From Streptomyces glomeratus (GTDB lineage: Bacteria > Actinomycetota > Actinomycetes > Streptomycetales > Streptomycetaceae): a stretch of 64,000 nucleotides of DNA. Where the stretch lies: positions 62,001 through 126,000 of the forward strand of contig NZ_JAKEEB010000004.1 in NCBI RefSeq assembly GCF_021462825.1, read 5' to 3'. Below are positions 26,995-37,803 of this stretch, piece after piece (position 1 is the first letter of the stretch; each line of letters starts with the position of its first letter). A program made the translations under genes and the position numbers. Below the pieces are notes generated by a model. That model was not told the origin of the DNA. It did not search any database and was given only the letters and a program-made list of their open reading frames with translations.

Positions 26995-28134
26995 CTACGT
27001 CATCCCGTCACGCCGCGTCAGCAGCCACGGTTCGATCACACCGAGGCCACGTACCGGACGCTGCCACATCGGCTGGAGCGCGAAACGGTACGAGGGCGGC
27101 TCCTTGCCCTCCTTCTCCGCGGCCGCCGCGGCCTCGGCGGCCTCCGTCTCGGAGGCGGGCGCCTCTGTCGTGCGGATCAGCTCCTCCGCGAACGCGCCGT
27201 CGACCAGAACCGCGTCCCGCGGGGCTATGGAAGTGAGCCGGCTCGCCAGGTTCACCGTCGTACCGAACACATCGCCCATCCGGGTGGTCACCGTGCCGAA
27301 GGCGATACCCACGCGCAGTTCCGGCATCGTCTCGTCGTTGGCCATCGTCTCGATGAGGCGAAGGGCGATCTCCGCAGCCGTACCGGCGTCGTCCGCCGCG
27401 AACAGCACCTCGTCGCCCAGCGTCTTGATGAGGCGGCCGCCGTGCGCGGCGACCAGGTCGGCGGCGGTGGTCTCGAACGCCTCCACGAGCTCGCCGAGTT
27501 CCTCCTCCTCCATGCGGCGCGTCAGACGCGTGAAGCCGACGAGGTCCGCGAAACCGACGGCGAGCCGGCGGTCCACCATCTCCTCGTCGTCGGCGGCCTG
27601 GACGACCCGGCCGGTCGCGGCGGCGAGCTGGCGCCGCCAGACATAGATGAGGAACTCCTCCAGCTCCGGCAGGAGCAGTTCGACCAGGGGGTAGGTGACC
27701 TCGGTACGGGTCATGCCGGGCTCGGGGGGCTCCGTGAGGCCCTCCAGGAAGGAGTCGATCTGCCACTCGGCCAGCCGGGCGGTGGTCTGCCCGGTGGAAC
27801 GGGCCACCTGCACCGCCATCGCCTCGCTCAGCAGTCCCGCCTCGACCAGACCGGCCAGGCGGCGCAGGGCCAGAACGTCCGCCTCCGTGAGGGCCTTGGC
27901 CTGCCCTATGTCCGCGAAGCCCATCGCCCGCCAGAAGCGGGACGCCAGCTCCATGGAGACGCCCGCACTGCGGGCCGCCTGGAAGGGGGTGTACCGGCGC
28001 TCGGCCCCCAGAATGAGCTGCTCCAGGCGGAGCGCGAGGGGGTTCTCCTCGGGCTCGGCGTGAGCGTCCCGCCCCGGTTCACCGTCGGGGGCGGGGTGTA
28101 CGCCCGTGCCCGAGCCCGTGTCGTCGACGGTCAC
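26995..28134 (-). CDS. cya: Class III adenylate cyclase with N-terminal regulatory domain
   Basis: 379 residues from GTG 28134. Residues about 30-165 form an Ad_Cy_reg-type all-helical regulatory domain with a MerR-like start (YTPFQAARSAGVSMELASRFW), as in mycobacterial Rv1264. The C-terminal catalytic domain has both metal aspartates (VGFADLVGFT about 194; KTLGDEV about 238) and the transition-state Asn/Arg motif (TTVNLASRL). It makes cAMP, which in S. coelicolor acts through Crp in germination and antibiotic production. The enzyme is soluble. The upstream gene birA reads the same way. Confidence 0.93.
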   Translation of the reverse strand: MTVDDTGSGTGVHPAPDGEPGRDAHAEPEENPLALRLEQLILGAERRYTPFQAARSAGVSMELASRFWRAMGFADIGQAKALTEADVLALRRLAGLVEAGLLSEAMAVQVARSTGQTTARLAEWQIDSFLEGLTEPPEPGMTRTEVTYPLVELLLPELEEFLIYVWRRQLAAATGRVVQAADDEEMVDRRLAVGFADLVGFTRLTRRMEEEELGELVEAFETTAADLVAAHGGRLIKTLGDEVLFAADDAGTAAEIALRLIETMANDETMPELRVGIAFGTVTTRMGDVFGTTVNLASRLTSIAPRDAVLVDGAFAEELIRTTEAPASETEAAEAAAAAEKEGKEPPSYRFALQPMWQRPVRGLGVIEPWLLTRRDGMT

Positions 28135-28318
28135 GCGTGCTGCCCTTCCGATCTGGCCACGGTCAGGTATCGACCGCGGTCAACTCTACGGCAGGTGTGC
28201 GGTAGCTCACTCCTTCAGGAGTGGCCGACGACGGGGACATGTGCGTGTTCCCCGGTGGCCGAAGGCACACGACCGCCCCCGCGCTCAGGGTGGCCGAAGG
28301 CGCACGACGTCCGCCCGC

Positions 28319-29212
28319 TCACGCGGGCCGAAGGTGCACGATGTCTCCCGCTCCCACCGGCTCCTGCACCCCGTCCTGTGTCGCGAGCACCAGCCGGCCG
28401 TCACCGTCGATCGCCACCGCCTCACCGGTGACGGACCGGTCGCCCGGCAGTTCCGCGCGGACGAGGCGCCCCAGCGTGGCGCTGCCGGCCGCGTACGTCT
28501 CCTGCAGGCCGCAGGCCGCCGGGTCGCCGTCCGCCGCGCGCCACCGGCCGTACCAGTCCTCCAGCGAGCGCAGCACCGCCCGCAGCAGCGGGTCACGGTC
28601 CGTGGTGCGGGCACCCGCGAGGACCAGGGAGCCCGCGGCGGGCACCGGCAGCTCGTCCTGCCGGAGCGTGACATTGATGCCGACACCGACGACGACCCCG
28701 TCCTCGCCCGCGCGCTCGGCGAGGATCCCTCCCGCCTTGCGCTCCTGGCCACCCACGGTGACCAGGAGGTCGTTGGGCCACTTGAGTGCCGTGTCGACGC
28801 CCGCGGCCCGGGCGACCCCCGTCGCGACGGCGACCCCGGCGAGCAGCGGCAGCCAGCCCCAGCGTCCGATCGGCACGCCGGCGGGCCGCAGCAGGACCGA
28901 GAAGAACAGTCCGGAGCGGGCCGGGGCCGTCCAGGTGCGGTCCAGCCGCCCGCGTCCCGCGTTCTGCTCCTCGGCGACCAGGACGGCGCCCTCGGCGGTC
29001 CGGCCGGCCGCGGCGAGGGCCACGAGGTCGCTGTTGGTGGACCCGGTGCGCTGCACCACATCGATCCCGGACCACAGCCCGCCCTCCCGCACCAGCGCGT
29101 GGCGCAGCGCGGCGGCGTTCAGGGGCGGCCGTTCCAGATCGGACCAGCGGCCGCCGCCGCCCGTGGCGTCGTTGCGGTGATCGTTCTCGTCTGAGGCATC
29201 TCGCGGCATCAT
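28319..29212 (-). CDS. birA: Biotin--[acetyl-CoA-carboxylase] ligase
   Basis: 297 residues from ATG 29212 (TAGGGTGG upstream; ATG 29209 and GTG 29221 are alternatives). It has the biotinyl-AMP loop NAGRGRLDRTW and the catalytic KWPND. There is no N-terminal helix-turn-helix, so it is a pure ligase and not a BirA-type repressor. It attaches biotin to the Lys of carboxylase carrier domains. It is divergent from pccB across a 148-bp promoter region, which fits joint control with its substrate pathway (AccA2 lies 4 kb away). Confidence 0.94.
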   Translation of the reverse strand: MMPRDASDENDHRNDATGGGGRWSDLERPPLNAAALRHALVREGGLWSGIDVVQRTGSTNSDLVALAAAGRTAEGAVLVAEEQNAGRGRLDRTWTAPARSGLFFSVLLRPAGVPIGRWGWLPLLAGVAVATGVARAAGVDTALKWPNDLLVTVGGQERKAGGILAERAGEDGVVVGVGINVTLRQDELPVPAAGSLVLAGARTTDRDPLLRAVLRSLEDWYGRWRAADGDPAACGLQETYAAGSATLGRLVRAELPGDRSVTGEAVAIDGDGRLVLATQDGVQEPVGAGDIVHLRPA

Positions 29213-29360
29213 GCAAGCCACCCTAGGTGTGGTAAACGCCGCACTGCTGATCAGTGGGCACCGCCACTACGCTACGGATGAGTAACCGTTCGTTCTTCTG
29301 AGCATTCTCGTTGCACCTCACCCTCACGTCCCCACTGAGCAGGCAGGGAGCCGCATCCCG

Positions 29361-30944
29361 ATGTCCGAGCCGGAAGAGATCGACATTCACACCACCGCGG
29401 GCAAGCTGGCGGACCTCCAGCGCCGTGTCCAGGAGGCGACGCACGCCGGCTCGGAGCGCGCCGTCGAAAAACAGCACGCCAAGGGCAAGCTGACGGCCCG
29501 TGAGCGGATCGAGCTGTTGCTGGACGAGGACTCGTTCGTCGAGCTGGACGAGTTCGCCCGGCACCGCTCCACCAACTTCGGGCTGGACAAGAACCGCCCG
29601 TACGGGGACGGCGTCGTGACCGGTTACGGCACCGTGGACGGCCGGCCCGTCGCCGTGTTCTCCCAGGACTTCACGGTCTTCGGCGGAGCCCTCGGCGAGG
29701 TCTACGGCCAGAAGATCGTCAAGGTCATGGACTTCGCCCTCAAGACCGGCTGCCCGGTCATCGGGATCAACGACTCCGGCGGCGCCCGCATCCAGGAGGG
29801 CGTGGCGTCCCTGGGCGCGTACGGCGAGATCTTCCGCCGCAACACCCACGCCTCCGGGGTGATCCCGCAGATCAGCCTGGTCGTCGGCCCCTGTGCGGGC
29901 GGCGCGGTGTACTCCCCCGCGATCACCGACTTCACGGTGATGGTCGACCAGACCTCGCACATGTTCATCACCGGTCCGGACGTCATCAAGACGGTGACCG
30001 GCGAGGACGTCGGCTTCGAGGAGCTGGGCGGCGCCCGCACCCACAACACCGCCTCCGGCGTGGCGCACCACATGGCCGGGGACGAGAAGGACGCGATCGA
30101 GTACGTCAAGCAGCTGCTGTCGTACCTGCCGTCCAACAACCTGTCCGAGCCCCCGGCCTTCCCGGAGGAGGCGGACCTGTCGGTGACCGACGAGGACCGC
30201 GAACTGGACGTGCTGGTCCCGGACAGCGCCAACCAGCCGTACGACATGCACACGGTGATCGAGCACATCCTGGACGACGCCGAGTTCTTCGAGACACAGC
30301 CACTGTTCGCGCCGAACATCGTCACCGGCTTCGGCCGGGTCGAGGGGCGCCCGGTGGGCATCGTCGCCAACCAGCCGATGCAGTTCGCCGGCTGCCTCGA
30401 CATCGACGCGAGCGAGAAGGCGGCCCGCTTCGTGCGCACCTGCGACGCCTTCAACGTGCCCGTGATCACCTTCGTCGACGTGCCCGGGTTCCTGCCCGGC
30501 GTCGACCAGGAGCACACCGGCATCATCCGCCGCGGCGCCAAGCTGATCTACGCCTACGCCGAGGCGACCGTCCCGCTGATCACGGTGATCACCCGCAAGG
30601 CGTTCGGCGGCGCTTACGACGTCATGGGCTCCAAGCACCTGGGCGCGGATGTGAACCTGGCCTGGCCGACCGCCCAGATCGCGGTGATGGGCGCTCAGGG
30701 CGCGGTCAACATCCTGCACCGCCGCACCATCGCCGAGGCGGACGACCCGGAGGCGACCCGGGCCCGGCTGATCCAGGAGTACGAGGACACCCTCCTCAAC
30801 CCCTACGTCGCGGCCGAGCGTGGCTACATCGACGCCGTGATCATGCCGTCCGACACCCGCCGCCATGTCGTGAAGGCGCTGCGGCAGCTGCGCACCAAGC
30901 GGGAGTCCCTGCCCCCGAAGAAGCACGGAAACATCCCCCTGTAA
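29361..30944 (+). CDS. pccB: Propionyl-CoA carboxylase beta (carboxyltransferase) subunit
   Basis: 527 residues. Complete carboxyltransferase with both oxyanion-type Gly motifs ([23 protein letters not shown]; later [11 protein letters not shown]). Asp 420 in AYDVMG corresponds, as I recall, to Asp422 of S. coelicolor PccB, a residue linked to propionyl-CoA preference (Ile in AccB). It moves the carboxyl group from biotin to propionyl-CoA giving methylmalonyl-CoA, a polyketide extender. The epsilon subunit follows 23 bp downstream and the biotin-bearing alpha subunit is at 33093. Confidence 0.94.
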   Translation: MSEPEEIDIHTTAGKLADLQRRVQEATHAGSERAVEKQHAKGKLTARERIELLLDEDSFVELDEFARHRSTNFGLDKNRPYGDGVVTGYGTVDGRPVAVFSQDFTVFGGALGEVYGQKIVKVMDFALKTGCPVIGINDSGGARIQEGVASLGAYGEIFRRNTHASGVIPQISLVVGPCAGGAVYSPAITDFTVMVDQTSHMFITGPDVIKTVTGEDVGFEELGGARTHNTASGVAHHMAGDEKDAIEYVKQLLSYLPSNNLSEPPAFPEEADLSVTDEDRELDVLVPDSANQPYDMHTVIEHILDDAEFFETQPLFAPNIVTGFGRVEGRPVGIVANQPMQFAGCLDIDASEKAARFVRTCDAFNVPVITFVDVPGFLPGVDQEHTGIIRRGAKLIYAYAEATVPLITVITRKAFGGAYDVMGSKHLGADVNLAWPTAQIAVMGAQGAVNILHRRTIAEADDPEATRARLIQEYEDTLLNPYVAAERGYIDAVIMPSDTRRHVVKALRQLRTKRESLPPKKHGNIPL

Positions 30945-30967
30945 ACCCCGGACCCTTGGGAGCGGAC

Positions 30968-31177
30968 ATGACGATCAAGGTCGTACGGGGCAATCCGACC
31001 CCGGAGGAGCTGGCCGCCGCACTGGCGGTGGTCCGAGCCCGCGCCGCGGCGGCGGCCGCCATACCGCCCGGCGTGGCGCGGCACAGCGACTCCTGGGCCG
31101 ACCCGGCCCGCATCGCCACCCACCGACTGCCCCAGCCGAGCCCGACGGCGTGGAGCCGCACGTACTGGCCGGGCTAG
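30968..31177 (+). CDS. pccE: Acyl-CoA carboxylase epsilon subunit
   Basis: 69 residues from ATG 30968. It opens with the family signature IKVVRGNPTPEELAALAVV and has an Ala-rich helix, then WADPARI and a Trp-containing end. These small actinobacterial subunits bind the beta-subunit hexamer and raise carboxylase activity. The 23-bp gap to pccB shows co-transcription. Confidence 0.9.
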   Translation: MTIKVVRGNPTPEELAAALAVVRARAAAAAAIPPGVARHSDSWADPARIATHRLPQPSPTAWSRTYWPG

Positions 31178-31188
31178 CCACCCATCGC

Positions 31189-31216
31189 CCCCGCCCGGGC
31201 CCGGACCCGGGCGGGG
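31189..31216 (+). terminator. Hairpin after the pccB-pccE genes
   Basis: An 11-bp GC stem around CCCGCCCGGG / CCCGGGCGGG with a 6-nt loop, 12 bp after the epsilon-subunit stop. Confidence 0.65.
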
Positions 31217-31285
31217 CCGCCGGACAGCGCCGGGGCCCGTCAACCGGAGGGCCGCTCCACCTGCCCCACCTGCCTCACCAGCCCC

Positions 31286-31498
31286 ATGTGTCCCAGGCGG
31301 GAGCCGCGCGGCGAAGTTGAGTACGAGTACTCAGGCGTCGGGACGCGCCCCGGCCGCACGATCGAAGACATGCTGTGGTCCGACCCCGAGAACGAGCCGC
31401 CCAAGGAACTGCGCGACATGCAGGACATGTTGCGGCGACTCGGGGTCCTGATGGCGCTGGCCAGCCTGCTGGCAATGATCGTCATCGGCATCCGGTGA
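31286..31498 (+). CDS. Small single-helix membrane protein
   Basis: 70 residues if ATG 31286 is used. ATG 31370 would give only the last 42. The segment [20 protein letters not shown] reads as coding, which favours the longer form. A charged region ([20 protein letters not shown]) precedes a C-terminal transmembrane helix ([17 protein letters not shown]). It sits between the carboxylase epsilon gene and maf, ending 22 bp before maf, so it is probably in the same operon. Function unknown. Confidence 0.68.
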   Translation: MCPRREPRGEVEYEYSGVGTRPGRTIEDMLWSDPENEPPKELRDMQDMLRRLGVLMALASLLAMIVIGIR

Positions 31499-31520
31499 AC
31501 CGCGCCGATACGCTGAGCGC

Positions 31521-32141
31521 ATGACCGATCAGTCCCGTCGCCGCTTGGTGCTCGCCTCCCAGTCCCCCGCCCGCCTCGGACTGCTCCGGCAGGCCGGCCT
31601 CGACCCCGAGGTCATCGTCAGCGGGGTCGACGAGGACGCCGTCACCGCTCCCACTCCCGCGGAACTCGCGCTCGCGCTGGCCGAGGCCAAGGCATCCGTC
31701 GTCGCAGCGAAGCCCGAGGTGAAGGGCGCGCTGGTGATCGGCTGCGACTCGGTCCTCGACATGGACGGCGAAGCCCTCGGCAAGCCCGCGGACGCGGCGG
31801 AGGCGACGGCCCGCTGGAAGTCGATGCGCGGCCGGGCGGGCACCCTGCAGACCGGTCACTGCATCTACGACACGATCAGCGGCCGGTACGCGTCCGCCAC
31901 CGCGTCCACCGTGGTCCGCTTCGGCGAGCCGACGGACGAGGAGATCGCCGCGTACGTTGCCTCGGGTGAACCCCTCTACGTGGCGGGTGCCTTCACTCTC
32001 GACGGCCGTTCGGCGCCCTTCATCGACGGCATCGACGGCGACCACGGGAACGTCATCGGTATCTCGCTGCCGCTGGTCCGCCGACTGCTGGCCGAACTGG
32101 GCGTGGCCATAACCGAGTTGTGGGCGCCGCGGGAGAAGTGA
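31521..32141 (+). CDS. maf: Maf-type nucleoside triphosphate pyrophosphatase
   Basis: 206 residues. Maf/HAM1 superfamily with [14 protein letters not shown] at the N-terminus, the metal-binding [16 protein letters not shown], and the C-terminal GAFTLDG...[10 protein letters not shown]. It hydrolyses non-canonical or excess NTPs (dTTP/UTP subgroup in many Maf proteins) to the monophosphate. From memory, the carboxylase-maf order is conserved in actinobacteria. Confidence 0.92.
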   Translation: MTDQSRRRLVLASQSPARLGLLRQAGLDPEVIVSGVDEDAVTAPTPAELALALAEAKASVVAAKPEVKGALVIGCDSVLDMDGEALGKPADAAEATARWKSMRGRAGTLQTGHCIYDTISGRYASATASTVVRFGEPTDEEIAAYVASGEPLYVAGAFTLDGRSAPFIDGIDGDHGNVIGISLPLVRRLLAELGVAITELWAPREK

Positions 32142-32180
32142 GCGACCGCCCGCCGCCCGGCCCCGGGCCGGGCGCGGGTT

Positions 32181-32765
32181 TCAGGGAGTGACGGGTGCCG
32201 GCCCGCCGCCCTCGGGGGTTCCCTCCTGCTCCATCGCCTCTCGGGCGTCTCGCGCCTCTCCGGCCTCCCGTGCCTCTCCTGGAGCGCTCCCGCCGTCCCC
32301 GGGGCCGCCCTGCGCGGACCAGGGGCCGGCCTGGCCCTCGTGGCGGTCGTACGTCATCAGGGTGAGCAGTATCAGCCCGAACACGACCATCAGGAACGCG
32401 AACGCTCCCCAGCCGACCAGACCGACCGTGAAGGCGCCGAGCAGGGCGTGCACCACCGCGGCGCTGATCAGCAGGATGCGCCAGAAGCCAGACGGGGAGC
32501 GGTCGCGCACGGCCACCAGCAGGGCGGCGAGCCCGCACAGCGCGAAGTAGAGCCCGAAGACGACGCCGCCCACCTTCGACGACGTGGCCATCGCATCCGG
32601 GTCGAGCCCCGCCAGTGACATGTTCTGCCGGTCCACGAGCGTGCCGAGGAACCAGTTCAGCATCCCGATGCCGAACGCCTCCACGACGAGGACCACCGCC
32701 ACGATCCCTGCCACCGGTCTACGGACCACCGGCCCCCACCCACCTTCGAGCGCGCTGCGTGTCAC
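32181..32765 (-). CDS. Integral membrane protein with charged C-terminal tail
   Basis: 194 residues from GTG 32765, chosen because GAAGG precedes it and because the TTG extension to 32837 adds unconvincing sequence. Four transmembrane helices (about 16-38, 63-85, 95-115 and 118-138) are followed by a hydrophilic tail rich in Gly, Glu and Ala (EAREAGEARDAREAMEQEG). It is convergent with maf. Function unknown. Confidence 0.75.
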   Translation of the reverse strand: MTRSALEGGWGPVVRRPVAGIVAVVLVVEAFGIGMLNWFLGTLVDRQNMSLAGLDPDAMATSSKVGGVVFGLYFALCGLAALLVAVRDRSPSGFWRILLISAAVVHALLGAFTVGLVGWGAFAFLMVVFGLILLTLMTYDRHEGQAGPWSAQGGPGDGGSAPGEAREAGEARDAREAMEQEGTPEGGGPAPVTP

Positions 32766-33092
32766 TCCGAGTACCTTCGAGACATCGGGAACGCTACTAA
32801 CGGGTAAACCTCGGGACAAGAGGCCTGGCGGGGGCAAAGTTTCGTTGGGCCATTAGTAGGGACTCCACAAAGAAACACGACCCCCGGCAGGACTACTTCA
32901 TAGAGACCTTGACCACACCGGAGGGCTAGGGTTTTCCGGTGGATTCCCCTGTACGGCGGTGCGACAAGGGATTTCGCAGGTGGAGTGAGCCTCGTTTCAC
33001 GCTCCGTGTGGGCAAGCTCACCTCTGGGGACGGGTCGAAACGTCGTGTCGGCTGTCCCTAAACTCGGCTTGTTTCAAGGAGAGGGAGCCAAC

Positions 33093-34865
33093 GTGCGCAA
33101 GGTGTTGATCGCCAACCGTGGCGAAATCGCTGTCCGTGTCGCCCGGGCCTGCCGTGACGCCGGGATCGCGAGCGTGGCCGTGTACGCCGACCCGGACCGG
33201 GACGCCCTGCACGTCCGCGCGGCGGACGAGGCATTCGCCCTGGGCGGTGACACCCCCGCCACCAGCTACCTGGACATCGAGAAGGTACTCCAGGCCGCGA
33301 AGGACTCCGGCGCGGATGCCATCCACCCCGGTTACGGCTTCCTCTCCGAGAACGCCCACTTCGCCCAGGCCGTGCTGGACGCCGGGCTGATCTGGATCGG
33401 CCCGCCGCCGCAGGCCATCCGCGATCTGGGCGACAAGGTCGCGGCCCGGCACATCGCCCAGCGCGCCGGTGCCCCGCTGGTCGCCGGTACGCCCGACCCG
33501 GTCTCCGGCGCCGACGAGGTCGTCGCCTTCGCCGAGGAGCACGGCCTGCCCATCGCCATCAAGGCCGCCTTCGGCGGTGGCGGGCGCGGTCTGAAGGTGG
33601 CCCGCAACCTCGAAGAGGTCCCCGAGCTGTACGAGTCCGCGGTCCGTGAGGCGGTGGCCGCCTTCGGCCGCGGCGAGTGCTTCGTCGAGCGCTACCTGGA
33701 CCGGCCCCGCCACGTGGAGACGCAGTGCCTGGCCGACAGCCACGGCAACGTGGTCGTCGTCTCCACCCGTGACTGCTCGCTTCAGCGCCGCCACCAGAAG
33801 CTCGTCGAGGAGGCCCCGGCTCCCTTCCTGAGCCAGGAGCAGCTGGATGAGCTGTACGGGGCGTCGAAGGCCATCCTCAAGGAGGCCGGCTACGTCGGCG
33901 CGGGCACCGTGGAGTTCCTCGTCGGCAACGACGGCACGATCTCCTTCCTGGAGGTCAACACCCGTCTGCAGGTCGAGCACCCGGTGACCGAGGAGGTCGC
34001 CGGCATCGACCTGGTCCGCGAGATGTTCCGCATCGCCGACGGCGAGGAACTGGGCTACGGCGACCCCGAACTGCGGGGTCACTCCATCGAGTTCCGCATC
34101 AACGGCGAGGACCCGGGCCGTAACTTCCTGCCGGCCCCCGGCACGGTGACGAAGTTCGCCCCGCCGTCCGGTCCCGGTGTCCGCCTGGACGCGGGCGTGG
34201 AGTCCGGCAGCGTCATCGGCCCGGCGTGGGACTCGCTGCTCGCCAAGCTGATCGTCACGGGCCGCACCCGCAAGGAGGCGCTGGAGCGTGCCTCCCGGGC
34301 GCTGGAGGAGTTCCAGGTCGAGGGCATGGCCACGGCGATCCCGTTCCACCGTGCGGTGGTCAGGGACCCTGCGTTCGCGCCGGAACTGACCGGTTCCACC
34401 GACCCGTTCACGGTGCACACCCGGTGGATCGAGACCGAGTTCGTCAACGAGATCAAGCCGTTCACGGCGCCCGCCGAGGCGGAGGCCGAGGAGGAGCCGG
34501 GCCGCGAGACCGTCGTGGTCGAGGTCGGCGGCAAGCGCCTGGAGGTGTCGCTGCCCTCGTCGCTGGGCATGTCGCTGGCCCGTACGGGCCTGGCGGCGGG
34601 CGCCAAGCCCAAGCGCCGCGCGGCCAAGAAGTCCGGGCCGGTGGCCTCCGGTGACTCCCTCGCCTCGCCGATGCAGGGCACGATCGTCAAGGTCGCCGTC
34701 GAGGAGGGCCAGGAGGTCAAGGAGGGCGACCTGGTCGTCGTCCTCGAGGCGATGAAGATGGAGCAGCCGCTGAACGCGCACAAGGCGGGCACCATCAAGG
34801 GCCTCGGCGCCGAGGTCGGCGCGTCCATCACCTCCGGCGCCCTGATCTGCGAGATCGTGGACTGA
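33093..34865 (+). CDS. accA2: Acetyl/propionyl-CoA carboxylase alpha subunit (biotin carboxylase plus BCCP)
   Basis: 590 residues from GTG 33093, with AAGGAGAGGGAG upstream. Biotin carboxylase domain about 1-450 ([14 protein letters not shown], the Gly-rich ATP loop [11 protein letters not shown], the catalytic region [14 protein letters not shown]) and a C-terminal biotinyl carrier domain with EAMKMEQPL (Lys about 556). It carboxylates its own biotin using ATP and bicarbonate and serves the beta subunits AccB and PccB. It is a substrate of birA at 28319. The 250-bp upstream region probably holds its promoter. Confidence 0.95.
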   Translation: MRKVLIANRGEIAVRVARACRDAGIASVAVYADPDRDALHVRAADEAFALGGDTPATSYLDIEKVLQAAKDSGADAIHPGYGFLSENAHFAQAVLDAGLIWIGPPPQAIRDLGDKVAARHIAQRAGAPLVAGTPDPVSGADEVVAFAEEHGLPIAIKAAFGGGGRGLKVARNLEEVPELYESAVREAVAAFGRGECFVERYLDRPRHVETQCLADSHGNVVVVSTRDCSLQRRHQKLVEEAPAPFLSQEQLDELYGASKAILKEAGYVGAGTVEFLVGNDGTISFLEVNTRLQVEHPVTEEVAGIDLVREMFRIADGEELGYGDPELRGHSIEFRINGEDPGRNFLPAPGTVTKFAPPSGPGVRLDAGVESGSVIGPAWDSLLAKLIVTGRTRKEALERASRALEEFQVEGMATAIPFHRAVVRDPAFAPELTGSTDPFTVHTRWIETEFVNEIKPFTAPAEAEAEEEPGRETVVVEVGGKRLEVSLPSSLGMSLARTGLAAGAKPKRRAAKKSGPVASGDSLASPMQGTIVKVAVEEGQEVKEGDLVVVLEAMKMEQPLNAHKAGTIKGLGAEVGASITSGALICEIVD

Positions 34866-34882
34866 CCCGCACATACGACACC

Positions 34883-34928
34883 CGGGAGCGCCCGGCGGCC
34901 CGAACCCTCGGCCCGCCGGGCGCTCCCG
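34883..34928 (+). terminator. Strong hairpin after accA2
   Basis: A 16-bp perfect stem CGGGAGCGCCCGGCGG with CCGCCGGGCGCTCCCG, loop 14 nt, starting 17 bp after the accA2 stop. The remaining 240 bp to the next gene hold no supported gene. Confidence 0.85.
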
Positions 34929-35170
34929 TTCCTGGCCTGTGGGTCACGTGCATGACACTCCTGCCGGCTGACGGCAGATCAGGTGAGGCCTGCCGACAGC
35001 GGATCGAGTGAGGACCGACTGCCGGCCGATGAGGTGAGGACGCGACTGCGCGCCGGGGGACACAGGCGAGGACCCGGTCTCGGTGTGCGCACGGCCGCGG
35101 CCGGCCTGGAGTCGGGCGCGGCGCCCGTCCGCGGCCCTGGGGTCCGAGCCAGGTGATCGGCGGAAATCCC

Positions 35171-36136
35171 CTAGCGGCGGCGCAGGTCCGCGACCCGGGC
35201 GCGCTCCCCCGTCGGCGGCTCCCCGAGGACCGTCGCGCTGCGCAGCTGCGGGCCGCCGCCGGGGACCTGGCTGCGGCGGGGGCCGGGGAGCGGCACCTCA
35301 CGGCGCGGCTGACGGCCCGCCGGGCCCGCGTCACCCCCCGAGGAGCCCCCGCCCGACGCCCCGGCGACCGCGATCTGCACACCCTGATCGGCCAGGGCCT
35401 GCAGCTCGGTGGCCGCGCGGTCGTCGTGGGCGGGCGGCTCGTCCGTCACCAGCCGGGTGATCACATCCGTGGGCACGGTCTGGAACATCGTGTCCGTACC
35501 GAGCTTGGTGTGGTCGGCGAGGACGACGACCTCCGCGGCCGCCTGCACCAGCGCGCGGTCGACGGACGCCGACAGCATGTTGGACGTGGACAGCCCCCGC
35601 TCGGCGGTGAGCCCGCTCCCGGACAGGAAGGCCTTGGAGACCCTCAGGCCCTGGAGCGACTGCTCGGCGCCGCTGCCGACGAGGGCGTAGTTGGAGCCGC
35701 GCAGGGTGCCGCCGGTCATCACGACCTCCACGCGATTGGCATGGGCCAACGCCTGAGCCACCAGCAGCGAGTTGGTGACGACGGTCAGCCCCGGCACCCT
35801 CGCGAGCCGGCGCGCCAGCTCCTGCGTGGTGGTCCCCGCCCCCACCACGATGGCCTCGCCCTCTTCCACGAGGCCCGCGGCGAGGTCGGCGATGGCGGTC
35901 TTCTCGGCGGTCGCGAGATGGGACTTCTGCGGAAAGCCGGACTCCCGCGTGAACCCGCCCGGCAGTACCGCACCGCCGTGCCGGCGGTCGAGGAGTCCTT
36001 CTGCCTCCAGCGCGCGCACGTCCCGCCGTACGGTCACTTCGGAGGTCTGGACGACGCGGGCGAGCTCACGGAGCGACACGGCACCGTTCGCTCGCACCAT
36101 TTCGAGGATCAATTGACGACGTTCTGCAGCGAACAC
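35171..36136 (-). CDS. DeoR-family transcriptional regulator
   Basis: 321 residues from GTG 36136. The N-terminal helix-turn-helix (1-55; ERRQLILEMVRANGAVSLRELA, SEVTVRRDVRALE) is typical of DeoR. The C-terminal sensor domain (about 75-235) has the sugar-phosphate-binding motifs GAGTTTQELA and TNSLLVAQ. A Gly/Pro-rich extension of about 60 residues follows. DeoR proteins repress sugar or nucleoside genes until a phosphosugar binds, so it is one candidate for the nucleoside genes in this window. Its own upstream region lacks the 12-bp palindrome seen there. Confidence 0.9.
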   Translation of the reverse strand: MFAAERRQLILEMVRANGAVSLRELARVVQTSEVTVRRDVRALEAEGLLDRRHGGAVLPGGFTRESGFPQKSHLATAEKTAIADLAAGLVEEGEAIVVGAGTTTQELARRLARVPGLTVVTNSLLVAQALAHANRVEVVMTGGTLRGSNYALVGSGAEQSLQGLRVSKAFLSGSGLTAERGLSTSNMLSASVDRALVQAAAEVVVLADHTKLGTDTMFQTVPTDVITRLVTDEPPAHDDRAATELQALADQGVQIAVAGASGGGSSGGDAGPAGRQPRREVPLPGPRRSQVPGGGPQLRSATVLGEPPTGERARVADLRRR

Positions 36137-36259
36137 GAAACTGACAGTAACCCCAACGACCGTCTGGTTTCAGCAGTTTGCGCCGAATAACAGAAGTTGT
36201 TCGCACGGCAGGGCGGAAAGTGGTATACGCGCCCAGTCCCGGCACCTATGTCCTACGTG

Positions 36260-37708
36260 TCAGACGGCGCCCGCGGCCTTGCGGGTGTGCAACTGCCGTG
36301 CCACCTCGGCGATCGAGCCCGACAGGGAGGGGTACACGGTGAAGGCGTTCGCGATCTGTTCGACCGTCAGATTGTTGTCGACCGCGATCGAGATGGGATG
36401 GATCAGCTCGGACGCGCGCGGTGCGACGACCACACCACCGACGACGATCCCGGTGCCGGGCCGGCAGAAGATCTTGACGAAGCCGTCCCGGATGCCCTGC
36501 ATCTTGGCGCGCGGGTTGCGCAGCAGGGGCAGCTTGACCACCCGTGCGTCGATCTTGCCCGCGTCCACATCGGCCTGGGAGTAGCCGACGGTCGCGATCT
36601 CGGGGTCGGTGAAGACGTTCGAGGAGACGGTCTTGAGGTTGAGCGGGGTCACCGCGTCGCCGAGGAAGTGGTACATGGCTATGCGCCCCTGCATGGCGGC
36701 GACCGACGCGAGGGCGAAGACGCCGGTGACGTCACCGGCGGCGTACACGCCCGGAGCCGTCGTACGGGAGACCTTGTCCGTCCATATGTGCCCGGACTCG
36801 CGGAGCTTGACCCCGGCCTCCTCCAGGCCCATACCGCTGGTGTTGGGTATCGCGCCGACGGCCATGAGGCAGTGCGACCCGGTGATGACCCGCCCGTCGG
36901 CGAGGGTGACCTCGACCCGGTCGCCGACCCGCTTGGCGGACTGCGCGCGCGAGCGGGCCATGACGTTCATACCGCGGCGGCGGAAGACGTCCTCGAGGAC
37001 GGCCGCGGCGTCCGGGTCCTCGCCGGGCAGCACGCGGTCGCGCGAGGAGACGAGGGTGACCTTGGAGCCGAGGGCCTGGTAGGCGCCGGCGAACTCGGCA
37101 CCGGTGACACCGGACCCCACGACGATGAGCTCCTCGGGCAGCTCGTCGAGGTCGTAGACCTGGGTCCAGTTGAGGATGCGCTCCCCGTCCGGCTGGGCGT
37201 CGGGCAGCTCGCGCGGGTGACCGCCGGTGGCGATGAGCACGGCGTCGGCGGTGAGGGTCTCCTCGCTGCCGTCCGCGGCCCGTACGACGACCTTGCGGGA
37301 TCCGTCCAGGGCCTGCATGCCCTCCAGCCTGCCGCGCCCGCGCATGACCCGGGCGCCGGCGCGCGTGACGGACGCGGTGATGTCGTGGGACTGGGCGAGC
37401 GCGAGACGCTTCACCCGCCGGTTGACCTTCCCGAGGTCGACCCCGACGACACGGGCCGCCTGCTCCAGGGGCGGGGTGTCGTCGGCCACGATGATGCCGA
37501 GCTCCTCGTACGAGGAGTCGAAGGTGGTCATCACCTCGGCCGTCGCGATGAGCGTCTTCGACGGCACGCAGTCGGTGAGCACCGACGCCCCGCCCAGACC
37601 GTCGCAGTCGGCGACGGTCACCTCCGCGCCGAGCTGCGCGGCCACCAAAGCCGCTTCATATCCGCCGGGTCCGCCACCGATGATCACGATCCGAGTCACG
37701 TACCCCAT
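36260..37708 (-). CDS. lpdA: LpdA-type NAD(P)H-quinone dehydrogenase (flavoprotein)
   Basis: 482 residues. Pyridine nucleotide-disulfide oxidoreductase fold with an FAD motif ([13 protein letters not shown]) and an NAD motif ([15 protein letters not shown]). The redox pair of true lipoamide dehydrogenases is incomplete: GGxCxNxxC reads GGASVLTDC (Ser 42, Cys 47), and the C-terminal HPTxSE reads YPSLSG. The same losses are known for mycobacterial LpdA (Rv3303c), which reduces quinones instead of lipoamide. The role is probably redox defence. There is no E2 or E1 partner nearby. Confidence 0.9.
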   Translation of the reverse strand: MGYVTRIVIIGGGPGGYEAALVAAQLGAEVTVADCDGLGGASVLTDCVPSKTLIATAEVMTTFDSSYEELGIIVADDTPPLEQAARVVGVDLGKVNRRVKRLALAQSHDITASVTRAGARVMRGRGRLEGMQALDGSRKVVVRAADGSEETLTADAVLIATGGHPRELPDAQPDGERILNWTQVYDLDELPEELIVVGSGVTGAEFAGAYQALGSKVTLVSSRDRVLPGEDPDAAAVLEDVFRRRGMNVMARSRAQSAKRVGDRVEVTLADGRVITGSHCLMAVGAIPNTSGMGLEEAGVKLRESGHIWTDKVSRTTAPGVYAAGDVTGVFALASVAAMQGRIAMYHFLGDAVTPLNLKTVSSNVFTDPEIATVGYSQADVDAGKIDARVVKLPLLRNPRAKMQGIRDGFVKIFCRPGTGIVVGGVVVAPRASELIHPISIAVDNNLTVEQIANAFTVYPSLSGSIAEVARQLHTRKAAGAV

Positions 37709-37803
37709 TGTCCCGCACGTTCGGGGTGCGTCTCCTCCGGGGGCTGCCGCTGGTGCTTCTGTTACACAAGAGACTGCCGGGGCACTGCCGTACTCTCATC
37801 TCC

